Below are positions 28,011 to 37,020 of a DNA stretch of 64,000 bases, in pieces; position 1 is the stretch's first letter; the number at the start of each line of letters is the position of its first letter. The DNA comes from an uncultured Alistipes sp. (lineage in GTDB: Bacteria > Bacteroidota > Bacteroidia > Bacteroidales > Rikenellaceae). The stretch spans positions 1 to 64,000 of the forward strand of contig CAMWTS010000008.1 of NCBI GenBank assembly GCA_947177225.1, read 5' to 3'. The notes beneath the pieces are model-generated. The model had not been told where the DNA came from. It did no database searches and saw nothing but the letters and a program-made list of their open reading frames with translations. A program made the position numbers and the translations under genes.

Positions 28011-29378
28011 TCAAGTTTTAATAATTCTCAAATCCTTGGGATACATATTATTACATCTCGCGCCTATGCGTTTGACGAAACCTATCGGCAGGCCGTCGCA
28101 CACCACGGCGTTGATACCCTGGCAAAAACCGTCGGCCGCAATATCGGCACGACGCAGGTATGCCAGAGCCTCGTCGCGTCCGACTTCCGCCCACGGTACA
28201 GCATCGAGATCGAGTCCGACATACAGGGCAAGCGCATGATCCGGACGCAGCACCCCCTTGAATATCTGACCCATAGCCACACCCGAATAGACCACCGACA
28301 GCGACTCCGACAACGCTCTGACATCGTCGAATGCCGACTCCCGATAGCCGTATATCGTATCGCCCGCACTGCGGAAAGTCATCTGCCCTGCATCGCGCAC
28401 CCAGCGTGCCAGCTCCGCCGCCGACCTTTTGTCTACCGGCGAGAAGACCGATCGGCGCGACCTGACCGCTGTACATCCGCGCTCGGCACCGCCTTTCTTA
28501 CGCGCCACAGCCACGAAGAAACCTTCGCCGCGCGCACTGTCGGGATAGAAATGAAACATCTGAAAAGCATCTGTCTGCGAGGTTGCTATGCCCCATTCGG
28601 GCAGGCATTTCACCTCGGCCGCCGGTTCCAGTTCGTCGCCCCACTGCTCCTCTATCCATCGCACCACCCCTTCGTCCTCCGCACTGTTGAACGTACATGT
28701 GCTGTATATCATAATGCCGCCCTTGCGCAGCGTCCGCCACGCCTCGGCAACTATTTGGCGCTGTCGCCTGGCGCACATCTCCACCGCGCCCTGGCTCCAC
28801 TCCGAGCGAGCCTCCTCCATCTTGCGGAACATACCCTCGCCCGAACACGGCGCATCGACGGCCACCACGTCGAACCACTCCTCGAAAGCAGCCACATGCT
28901 GCGGCTCGTTGCACGTCACCACGACATTGCCCAAACCCCAGCGACGCACGTTGTCGGCCAGTATCATGGCTCGATTGCGGTTGATCTCGTTGGCCACCAC
29001 GACACCCTCCCCGCCCACAAGCGACGAGTAGATCGTAGTTTTGCCTCCCGGGGCTGCGCACATGTCCAGCACACGCGCTCCGTCGAGCCGCTCGTCGCGC
29101 AAGATGTAATCGATGAACTGCGACGATGCCTCCTGCACATAATAGGCTCCGGCATGCAACGCCGGATCGAGCGTAAATTGCGGCCGCTGCGACAGATAAC
29201 GGCCATGGCGGCTCCACCCTATCTGCTGGCCGCCGAGCGTCGGGTCATAAGGTTTGGCCGCATTGAGCCGGTACGACACTACCGGCTCCGTGTCGAGCGC
29301 ACGGCACAGCGACCCGGCACGCTCCGCACCGAGTTCGCGACGCATGGTCTCGACGAATTTTTCAGGAAGGCCGATCAT
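28011..29378 (-). CDS. RsmB/NOP-family (RsmF-like) rRNA m5C methyltransferase
   Basis: VLDMCAAPGGKTTIYSSLVGGEGVVVANEIN, VDAPCSGEGMFRK, MIYSTCTFNSAEDEGVV. Confidence 0.92.
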   Translation of the reverse strand: MIGLPEKFVETMRRELGAERAGSLCRALDTEPVVSYRLNAAKPYDPTLGGQQIGWSRHGRYLSQRPQFTLDPALHAGAYYVQEASSQFIDYILRDERLDGARVLDMCAAPGGKTTIYSSLVGGEGVVVANEINRNRAMILADNVRRWGLGNVVVTCNEPQHVAAFEEWFDVVAVDAPCSGEGMFRKMEEARSEWSQGAVEMCARRQRQIVAEAWRTLRKGGIMIYSTCTFNSAEDEGVVRWIEEQWGDELEPAAEVKCLPEWGIATSQTDAFQMFHFYPDSARGEGFFVAVARKKGGAERGCTAVRSRRSVFSPVDKRSAAELARWVRDAGQMTFRSAGDTIYGYRESAFDDVRALSESLSVVYSGVAMGQIFKGVLRPDHALALYVGLDLDAVPWAEVGRDEALAYLRRADIAADGFCQGINAVVCDGLPIGFVKRIGARCNNMYPKDLRIIKT

Positions 29379-29391
29379 CGCTGGCAAAGGA

Positions 29392-30000
29392 TTAGCGTCC
29401 GGCGCGAGCATCGATCTGCGCGCATATGCGATCTATTATCGACGGATCGCGCACGAAGTCGTCGACGTCCTTGTCGATCACCAACACCTCGCCGTCGTAT
29501 ATGTTGTCGATCCAATTGTCGTATTTCTCGTTGAGGCGACGCAGATAATCTTCGTCGATGTTCTGCTCGTAGTCGCGGCCTCGCAACTTAATCTGCGATA
29601 TCAGCGTAGGTACGCTCGCTTTCAGATATATGAGCACATCGGGACGCGGTATGATGTGCGACTGTATGTCGAATATCTTCATATAGGTGCCGAAGTCGCG
29701 GCTCGACATAAGTCCCATCTGATGGAGGTTATCGGCAAAGATATGGGCATCTTCGTAGATCGTACGGTCCTGCACCACATTCTGCGAACCGTCCGAAAGC
29801 ATCGTCACGGTCTGCTGTATGCGGCTGCCCAGAAACCACATCTGAAACTGGAACGCCCAGCGGCTCATATTCTCGTAGAAATCGCCTATATAGGGGTTGT
29901 CTACGTCTTCATAATAGGCCTTTGCGCCGTAACGCTCGGTAAGAATCTCCGTCAGAGTGGTCTTTCCACTGCCGATATTGCCTGCAATAGCGATGTACAT
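29392..30000 (-). CDS. Deoxynucleoside kinase
   Basis: MYIAIAGNIGSGKTTLTEIL P-loop, DRTIYEDAHIFA, RPDVLIYLKASVPTLISQIKLRGRDYE. Confidence 0.93.
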   Translation of the reverse strand: MYIAIAGNIGSGKTTLTEILTERYGAKAYYEDVDNPYIGDFYENMSRWAFQFQMWFLGSRIQQTVTMLSDGSQNVVQDRTIYEDAHIFADNLHQMGLMSSRDFGTYMKIFDIQSHIIPRPDVLIYLKASVPTLISQIKLRGRDYEQNIDEDYLRRLNEKYDNWIDNIYDGEVLVIDKDVDDFVRDPSIIDRICAQIDARAGR

Positions 30001-30074
30001 AAATATATAGTCTGAGGTTAATAATTATTTCATTACCCAATTAAACAACTCTCCGGCCGCACAGTCGGGCAGCA

Positions 30075-31532
30075 TCAGAGATATCGGCCGAGCGACTCGG
30101 CCACACGCCGGTCGTTCGACAGACGCGGCACCTTGTTGCGCCCGCACTCCTTCAACCAGCGTTCGAATCCGCCGCGCGGCACCTCGATCACTTCGGCTGC
30201 CGAAAGCGTACTGCGCCGCTTGGCATCATAGTCGGAATTGATGCGCCGCAGTGCCTCGTCCAACACACCGGCGAATCGCACCGGATCGTCGGGACGACAC
30301 CCGAACTCCACATACCACTCGTGAGCACCCGGCTGCGAAATGGTCATATATCGCGGAGCGACGCTGTACTCCTCCACCCTGCAATCGCACTCGCGACACG
30401 CCTCCATCAGAGCACGCTCGGCATTCTCGGCAACCACCTCCTCGCCGAATACGTTGATATATTGGCGCGTGCGTCCTACGACCTTCACACGGTAGGGCTT
30501 GACCGATGTCACTCTCACCACATCGCCTATCTCATAACGCCACAATCCTCCGCAGGTAGTTATCACCGGCGCATACTCCTCGCCCTCGACCACCTCCTCC
30601 AACGACAATACCTCATCGCCGCGGCGGAACTCGTAGTAGATGCCGTAGTCCATCATCAGCAGCATATCGTCGCGCCCGCTGTCATCGGCTATGGCGAAGA
30701 AGCCCTCCGAGGCATTGTAGGTCTCCACATAGTGCATGTTGTCCGACGGTATCAGCTCCTCGAAGGCCTTGCGATAGGGAGCGAAACTCACTCCGCCGTG
30801 CATGAACAGCTCCATGCCCGGCCACACCTGGCATATGTCCGCCTTGCCCGTCGCCTCCAACACCCTGCGCATCAGAGCCAGGTTCCACGACGGCACACCG
30901 GCGAAAGCCCTTATGTCGCACCCGACGCACTCCCGCACGATGGCTTCGCACTTGATGTCGAAGTTATCGGTCAGAGCCGTCTTCATCGACGGACGACGCA
31001 GTGCCGCCGCATAACGCGTGTTGTGCAACAGCAATCCCGACAAATCGCCCACGAGATATCCCTGCTCGCGCGAACACGAGCCGCCGAGCGTCAGCGTCCG
31101 GCCGCGAAACATCTGCGACGAGGGGTTGCCGGCCAGATACAGCGTCACCACATCGGACATGCCGCGCAGATGACAGTTCCACTGCGCCTTGTGCGTCAGC
31201 GGTATATACTTGCTGCGCGAGGAGGTGGTACCCGACGAACGGGCGAACATGTCGACCCTGCCGCGGCACGCCACCATCTTCGCCCCCGACATCATGCGGT
31301 CGATGTAATAGCCGTACGAATCGTAATCCGTCGGCTCGACACGACGCCGAAACTCCTCTGCGCTGCAATCCGCCGTCAGACCGTGTCTCAGGGCAAACTC
31401 CGTTGAGCGCGCACCGTGCAGTATGGCTCGCAGCGTATCGCGCTGCACCTGCCGCGGGTCGTCGCGCCATTTGTCGATGGCATGCAGACGATGCGAAAAC
31501 AAATTTTTAAGAACTCTCTCCTTAACCGACAT
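30075..31532 (-). CDS. GH3 (auxin-responsive-promoter) family acyl-adenylate-forming protein
   Basis: ARSSGTTSSRSKYIPLT, GLWRYEIGDVVRVTS, YINVFGEEVVAENAERAL typical of bacterial GH3-family proteins. Confidence 0.88.
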   Translation of the reverse strand: MSVKERVLKNLFSHRLHAIDKWRDDPRQVQRDTLRAILHGARSTEFALRHGLTADCSAEEFRRRVEPTDYDSYGYYIDRMMSGAKMVACRGRVDMFARSSGTTSSRSKYIPLTHKAQWNCHLRGMSDVVTLYLAGNPSSQMFRGRTLTLGGSCSREQGYLVGDLSGLLLHNTRYAAALRRPSMKTALTDNFDIKCEAIVRECVGCDIRAFAGVPSWNLALMRRVLEATGKADICQVWPGMELFMHGGVSFAPYRKAFEELIPSDNMHYVETYNASEGFFAIADDSGRDDMLLMMDYGIYYEFRRGDEVLSLEEVVEGEEYAPVITTCGGLWRYEIGDVVRVTSVKPYRVKVVGRTRQYINVFGEEVVAENAERALMEACRECDCRVEEYSVAPRYMTISQPGAHEWYVEFGCRPDDPVRFAGVLDEALRRINSDYDAKRRSTLSAAEVIEVPRGGFERWLKECGRNKVPRLSNDRRVAESLGRYL

Positions 31533-31702
31533 AAGCATTACAGTTAGTTCAACTCTACGCCGGTCTCTTCATCTATATTCGTATGCCGCAAACAGCGCGA
31601 AACGCTCTGTCGCAACACTCTCTCATTGCATTATCATTGCGCTGCGGCCTGCAAAACAGTTCGTCGCACACGAAGCCGCCGCAAACGCCCCGGGCAAATA
31701 CC

Positions 31703-33043
31703 CTAATTGAAATAGTCGCCTATGCGCGTCACCGATTCGGGCATGGCAAACACCACCACCCGATCGTAGGCGTTGATCTGCGTGTTGCCCACGGCGATAA
31801 ACACCTTGTCGCCGCGCACTATGCCGCCCACGACGGCATCGGACGGCAGTCCGAGATCGCGTATGCGCGACTTGGTAGCCGGAGAATTGGGCTTGACGAT
31901 AAACTCCAACACCTCGGCCTGACTGCCCGTCAGACACTTTATGGCCTGCACGTCGGTCGACATCGTAAAGCGGAATATGTTCGATGCCGTCACCAGTTTC
32001 TTGTTGATGATCGTATCCACACCCACGCTCTCGGCCAGCGAGATGTAGTTGATGTTCTCCACCTCGGCTATCACCTTCTTCACACCCATGCGCTTGGCCA
32101 GCATCGCCGCAAGGATATTGGTCTCACTGCGCCCCGTGACTGCCACGAAAGCGTCCATGCTCGACAGATCCTCCTCGACCATAGCTTCGGTGTTGCGCCC
32201 GTCCTCGTTTATGATGAGCGTACGATCGAGCATCTCGGCCAGACGATAGGCCTTGTCGGCATTGTAGTCTATGAGTTTTATGTTGACCTCGTCCTGCAAT
32301 TCGGTAGCGATGCGCACGCCTATGCGCGAACCGCCCAGAATCATCATGTTCTTTATCTCCACACTGCGGCGTCCCGACAATGCCTGCACCTCGTCGGCGG
32401 CACTGTGGCGCGCTATGGCGTAGACCATATCGCCCTCTTCGAAGCGGTCGGCGGCAGTGGGTATTATCGTATGGCTTCCCCGCACGATGGCCACCGTCCG
32501 GTAGTCGAGTTCGGCCTCGTCGCCGCCGAAATCCAGCACACCGCGCCCCAGAAGCGGCGAAGTCAACTCCAAACGAAATGCCACCAGCGACAGTTTGCCT
32601 CCCGAAAAATCGACATACTCCGTAGTAGACGAGTGTCCCAGCAGATTGATTACTTCGCGCGCAGCGATCTGTTCAGGATAGAACAGGTAGTCGATGCCCA
32701 TGTTTATGAAGACCTCCTTGCTGTTGGGTTCGAGATACTCGTTGTTGTCGACACGGGCTATCGACTTCTTGGCACCCAGCTGCTTGGCCATAACGGCCGA
32801 AAGAATGTTGTCGTTCTCGACCGAGTGCACCGCGATGAAAAGATCGCACTTGCGCGCACCGGCCTTGCGCAACACGCTGAACGAGGTGGTATCGCCCTCG
32901 ACGGTAATCACGTCGGCCAGATTGCCGATCTCGGCCAGAGCCTTCGTATCTATGTCGGCCACGGTAATATCGTGCCCGTTACCGCTCAGCATCTTGGCGA
33001 GGTGGCTGCCCATATCGCCCGCACCGGCTATCACTATCTTCAT
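31703..33043 (-). CDS. trkA: Trk-type potassium transport protein TrkA
   Basis: MKIVIAGAGDMGSHLAKMLSGNGHDITVADID Rossmann motif and two RCK_N/RCK_C halves. Confidence 0.95.
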   Translation of the reverse strand: MKIVIAGAGDMGSHLAKMLSGNGHDITVADIDTKALAEIGNLADVITVEGDTTSFSVLRKAGARKCDLFIAVHSVENDNILSAVMAKQLGAKKSIARVDNNEYLEPNSKEVFINMGIDYLFYPEQIAAREVINLLGHSSTTEYVDFSGGKLSLVAFRLELTSPLLGRGVLDFGGDEAELDYRTVAIVRGSHTIIPTAADRFEEGDMVYAIARHSAADEVQALSGRRSVEIKNMMILGGSRIGVRIATELQDEVNIKLIDYNADKAYRLAEMLDRTLIINEDGRNTEAMVEEDLSSMDAFVAVTGRSETNILAAMLAKRMGVKKVIAEVENINYISLAESVGVDTIINKKLVTASNIFRFTMSTDVQAIKCLTGSQAEVLEFIVKPNSPATKSRIRDLGLPSDAVVGGIVRGDKVFIAVGNTQINAYDRVVVFAMPESVTRIGDYFN

Positions 33044-33202
33044 AACTGTCTACTGTCTAACCGAATATAACTCAACGTCGGACACATGTAAAATATCACC
33101 GCCGACATGTTTGCATATTACCCTGCAAATATATAAATTTGCAGTGAATTTACGAAAGTAAAATCCAATTTTTAGAGTTCGCACCCCGTAAAGCATTACA
33201 CT

Positions 33203-33457
33203 ATGCCGAGTTGGTTGATCGTATTTCTGACAGCACTTGCCGCCGTGGCCTTTTTCGCATTGGCCATGTCGCTGACACTCATATTCAAAGGCCACAATAT
33301 CGACTCCGAGATAGCCACCAACAAGAACATGCAGCGGCTGGGTATAAAGTGCGCCGTGCAGGAGTCGCGCGAAGACACGGGTACCGACAACTGCCACGAC
33401 GTGGGCTGCCACGGCAACTGCTCGTCATGCGACATAGAACAAAACCCGACCGAATGA
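33203..33457 (+). CDS. Small membrane protein with Cys-rich tail
   Basis: One N-terminal TM followed by CHDVGCHGNCSSC; ATGA overlap with the next ORF supports coding. Confidence 0.75.
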   Translation: MPSWLIVFLTALAAVAFFALAMSLTLIFKGHNIDSEIATNKNMQRLGIKCAVQESREDTGTDNCHDVGCHGNCSSCDIEQNPTE

Positions 33458-33918
33458 ACGACCGTCGCCATACCGTGACCGAAGAGTGGCTCTGCCGCAA
33501 CTGCAACTCGCTCAATGCCGACGAGGCTCCGTCCTGCGTCTATTGCCATGCCGACCGTCCCGACGAATGCCCGCAGCATGATCCGTCGCAGCCAGCCGGC
33601 ACCCCGGCACTTTCGGCAGACGATGCCGCCACCGTCATTCACCGCGAGTCGTATGCCAACTCCGTCACACCGACTGCACCCAAATACACATTCCGCGAGA
33701 GCGTTCTGGTCACCGCGGCCGACATCATACTTATCATAGGGCTCTTCTGCTCGTTCGGTGCACTTATCGCCCCGGCCCTCATCGACGGCGACGTACCGAA
33801 CCTTCGCCTCTACTCCATCGTCGGAGCCATCGTCCTCTTTGCATGGGGCATGATCTCGTGGGCTTTGCTGCGCTGCGTAGCCGACATTTCGCGTCGTCTG
33901 CGACGCGACGACGAGTAA
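33454..33918 (+). CDS. Zinc-ribbon membrane protein
   Basis: EEWLCRNCNSLNADEAPSCVYC rubredoxin/zinc-ribbon-like N-terminus and two TM segments; start overlaps the previous stop (ATGA). Confidence 0.75.
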   Translation: MNDRRHTVTEEWLCRNCNSLNADEAPSCVYCHADRPDECPQHDPSQPAGTPALSADDAATVIHRESYANSVTPTAPKYTFRESVLVTAADIILIIGLFCSFGALIAPALIDGDVPNLRLYSIVGAIVLFAWGMISWALLRCVADISRRLRRDDE

Positions 33919-34105
33919 CCCGTCCAGCAACACCTGCACGACAAATATCGACTACCGAAACCACTGCTTGCACTGCACTCCTACGGAAGAAGGAACGTTG
34001 CGGTCGCACGACGAATCGCGCTACATGCAGGGCGTGGCAAAGCCAGCGCAACGCCGTGTGCCGTACTTGCCAAGCGATCCGGAATTAAACAGCTTTACAC
34101 GGTTT

Positions 34106-34520
34106 GTCATGTCGAACGAATGTGAGACATCTGGGGAAGACAAGACCGGCAGCATGTTAAAAAACAGCGAAAATCTCCGCGCACAGATTTTTCGCTTACA
34201 CTCGAAATTACAACCCGCTGTCATTCCGAGAGAGGGCATGCCCGACCGCGGGTGTCTCGCATCGGTAATTGTCACTCCGAGGAGCAACTCAGTTGCGACA
34301 TGGGAGTCTCTCCTGAATTGTCACTCCGAGGAGCAGGCAAAGACTGCGACGTGGGAGTCTCGCAGTCACGAACGCTGTTTACCGCAACAAAAGAGATTCT
34401 CACGTCGGACGTGCCGTCCTCCTCAGAATGACAGACACGTCATGTCATGTCGAACGAACGTGAGACATCTGGGGTAAACAAGACCGGAGACATGACCTCA
34501 AATAAAGACTGGACAGTGGA
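34106..34520. repeat. Intergenic island 4: family A short hairpin repeats
   Basis: TGTCATGTCGAACGAATGTGAGACATCTGGG, TGTCACTCCGAGGAGCAACTCAGTTGCGACATGGGAGTCTC, TGTCACTCCGAGGAGCAGGCAAAGACTGCGACGTGGGAGTCTC and others. Confidence 0.9.
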
Positions 34521-34547
34521 AATTGTCTCCAAAGCACTATGCGCCAC

Positions 34548-34680
34548 TTTTTCAGCAAAAGGCATTAGTTACAACGCGCAACGAAAAATGCCCGGACGGG
34601 TAGTACTGTGCGTACGTCCCGTTCGGGCATTTGAGTGAGAGGCAGTAAATGATGCCTTTTCATGAAAAAGTCACGAAAAA
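34548..34680 (+). repeat. Family B long-hairpin element, copy 4
   Basis: Middle arms AAATGCCCGGACGGG (34586-34600) / CCCGTTCGGGCATTT (34618-34632); apex GTACTGTGCGTAC; outer TTTTTCAGCAAAAGGCATTAGT / GTAAATGATGCCTTTTCATGAAAAA. Confidence 0.92.
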
Positions 34681-34683
34681 GAA

Positions 34684-35835
34684 CTACAACTTTCTCGCTC
34701 CATCAGATATCACTACATCATAAACCTTGGGCTGATGACCCCAACGCTCTGCGAAACGGCTCTTGGCAGTAGAGATGAAGTCGTCGTAAAGCTCGGATTT
34801 AACGAGGTTGATAGTGCAGCCGCCAAAGCCGCCGCCCATGATGCGCGAACCGGTCACACCGCACTCGCGCGCTATCTCGTTGAGATGATCCAGCTCCACG
34901 CAGCTCACCTCGTAGTCCTTCGACAAACCCTCGTGGGTCTGATACATGCGTTCGCCGACGGTCTCGTAATCGCCTTGTTCCAAAGCCTGGCACACGTCCA
35001 GCACACGCTGCGTCTCGCCGATGACAAAACGCGCACGCTTTCTGTCCTCCTCGCTGATCTCGCCGCTCACCTCGTCGAGCATCTCCATGGTTGCGTCGCG
35101 CAGGAACTTCACTTCGGGGTGACGCTTCGCAATCGCAGCCACCACACGTTCGCAAGATTCGCGACGCTTGTTGTAGGGCGAATCCACGAGTTCGTGCTTA
35201 ACAACCGAGTCGAGCAGCACCAGACGATAGCCGTGAGCCTCGGGATCGAACGGGAAGTAGCGGAACTCCATCGAGCGGCAGTCGAGACGCATCAGATGTC
35301 CGGCCTTGCCGAATACCGATGCGAACTGGTCCATGATGCCGCAGTTCACGCCGCAGTAGTTATGCTCGGTCGACTGACCTATGCGAGCCAGCTCGAAGCG
35401 GTCGATGCCCAACGCGAAGATCTCGTTAAGGGCATTGGCGAATGTCGACTCCAAAGCCGCCGACGACGACATGCCGGCACCCAGAGGCACGTCGCCCGAG
35501 AAGGCCGTATCGAAGCCGGCAATCTTGCCGCCGCGCTTCTCGATCTCGCGGCACACGCCGAAGATATAGCGCGCCCAGCCCTGCGAGGGTGCGTCCTGCT
35601 CTTGCAGACCGAACTCGGCGTAATCGTCGAGATCGACCGAATAGGCACGCACACGGTCGGTGCCGTTGAGACGAATCTCCGCCACCATGCCTTTGTCTAT
35701 CGCGCCGGGGAATACGAATCCGCCGTTATAGTCGGTATGTTCGCCGATAAGATTGATACGACCGGGAGAGGCATACAGCTCACCCGATGCGCCGAAATGC
35801 TCGGCGAACTTTTCGTTGATAAGTTTTGTGTTCAT
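34684..35835 (-). CDS. galK: Galactokinase
   Basis: ASPGRINLIGEHTDYNGGFVFPGAID and VPLGAGMSSSAALE. Confidence 0.97.
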   Translation of the reverse strand: MNTKLINEKFAEHFGASGELYASPGRINLIGEHTDYNGGFVFPGAIDKGMVAEIRLNGTDRVRAYSVDLDDYAEFGLQEQDAPSQGWARYIFGVCREIEKRGGKIAGFDTAFSGDVPLGAGMSSSAALESTFANALNEIFALGIDRFELARIGQSTEHNYCGVNCGIMDQFASVFGKAGHLMRLDCRSMEFRYFPFDPEAHGYRLVLLDSVVKHELVDSPYNKRRESCERVVAAIAKRHPEVKFLRDATMEMLDEVSGEISEEDRKRARFVIGETQRVLDVCQALEQGDYETVGERMYQTHEGLSKDYEVSCVELDHLNEIARECGVTGSRIMGGGFGGCTINLVKSELYDDFISTAKSRFAERWGHQPKVYDVVISDGARKL

Positions 35836-35849
35836 CGTTTTTTTCAGAT

Positions 35850-36989
35850 TTATCTGGTTGAAAATTTATATATGCACGTCTGTCGGTAGCTCCCTTCGGG
35901 CAGCAACTCTATCGACGGGAAGTCGGCATGGTTGGGGGCATCGGGATAGCGCTGGGTCTCCAACACCACCGACTCGCGCCATGCCAGCTCACGCCCCGAC
36001 TTGCCGCGTGTCGACGAATCGAAGAAGTTGCCGCTGTAAAACTGCAACCCTATCTGATCCGACAGCACCTCCATCACGCGTCCCGACTCGGGCTCGTAAA
36101 GCTCAGCCACCTTAATCACAGCTCCGTCATCGGCGCGGTCCAGACACCAGTTCATGTCGTAGCCTCTGCCCATGCGCAGCTGCTCGTGATCGTCATCGAT
36201 ACGCGCACCGATAGCCGTCGGCTCGCGAAAATCGAACGGCGTGCCCTCAACCGGCATCAGCTCGCCCGTAGGTATCAGACGTTCGTCGACAGGCGTTATG
36301 TGCGAAGCCGGAATAGTCAGCACATGGTCGCATATCGATCCGCCGCCCTCTCCGCGAAGGTTGAAAAACGAGTGGTGCGACAGATTGATAACCGTCTTGA
36401 CATCGCTCCACGCCGCATAGTCGATGCGAAACTCGTTGTCGGGAGTGAGCGTATAAGTCATGCGTATTATGCGGTTGCCCGGAAATCCGCCCTGAGCGTC
36501 GGACGCGGCACACGTCATGACGATATGATCGTCGGCCACCTCGTCCACGCGCCATGCCACCATGTCAAGACCGCGGTATCCGCCATGCAGCGTCTGTCCG
36601 TTATCGTTGGCCGAGAGCGTATACTCCACGCCGTCGAGCGAAAATCGCGCATCGGCGATGCGATTGGCCACAGGGCCGACCACAGCACCCAGGAAGCGTT
36701 CGCCCGGGTTGTCGACATACTCGGCAAGATTGTCGTAGCCCAACACCACATCGGCCATTCTGCCGTCACGGTCGGGCACCCAGAGAGCGACAACGCGTCC
36801 GCCGAAATTGGTAACCTGCATAGTCAGCCCGCCACCGCGAAGAGTGTACAACGACACGGGAACCGAGTCGACTACGGCCTCGAAACGCGAGGCCGGAATC
36901 AGCGTCACCTCGCTGTCGGCATTGCCGCCGCAAGCTGCGGCGAGCATGGCAGATGCCGCTATCGCCGCTATTTTAACATTGTGTATCAT
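35850..36989 (-). CDS. galM: Aldose 1-epimerase (lipoprotein-like)
   Basis: NFGGRVVALWVPDRDG, ANRIADARFSLDG, NLSHHSFFNL, LQFYSGNFFD; N-terminal signal with AAAC. Confidence 0.93.
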   Translation of the reverse strand: MIHNVKIAAIAASAMLAAACGGNADSEVTLIPASRFEAVVDSVPVSLYTLRGGGLTMQVTNFGGRVVALWVPDRDGRMADVVLGYDNLAEYVDNPGERFLGAVVGPVANRIADARFSLDGVEYTLSANDNGQTLHGGYRGLDMVAWRVDEVADDHIVMTCAASDAQGGFPGNRIIRMTYTLTPDNEFRIDYAAWSDVKTVINLSHHSFFNLRGEGGGSICDHVLTIPASHITPVDERLIPTGELMPVEGTPFDFREPTAIGARIDDDHEQLRMGRGYDMNWCLDRADDGAVIKVAELYEPESGRVMEVLSDQIGLQFYSGNFFDSSTRGKSGRELAWRESVVLETQRYPDAPNHADFPSIELLPEGSYRQTCIYKFSTR

Positions 36990-37020
36990 CGCTTGTCATC
37001 ATTTGATTCTTCCGAAACGG

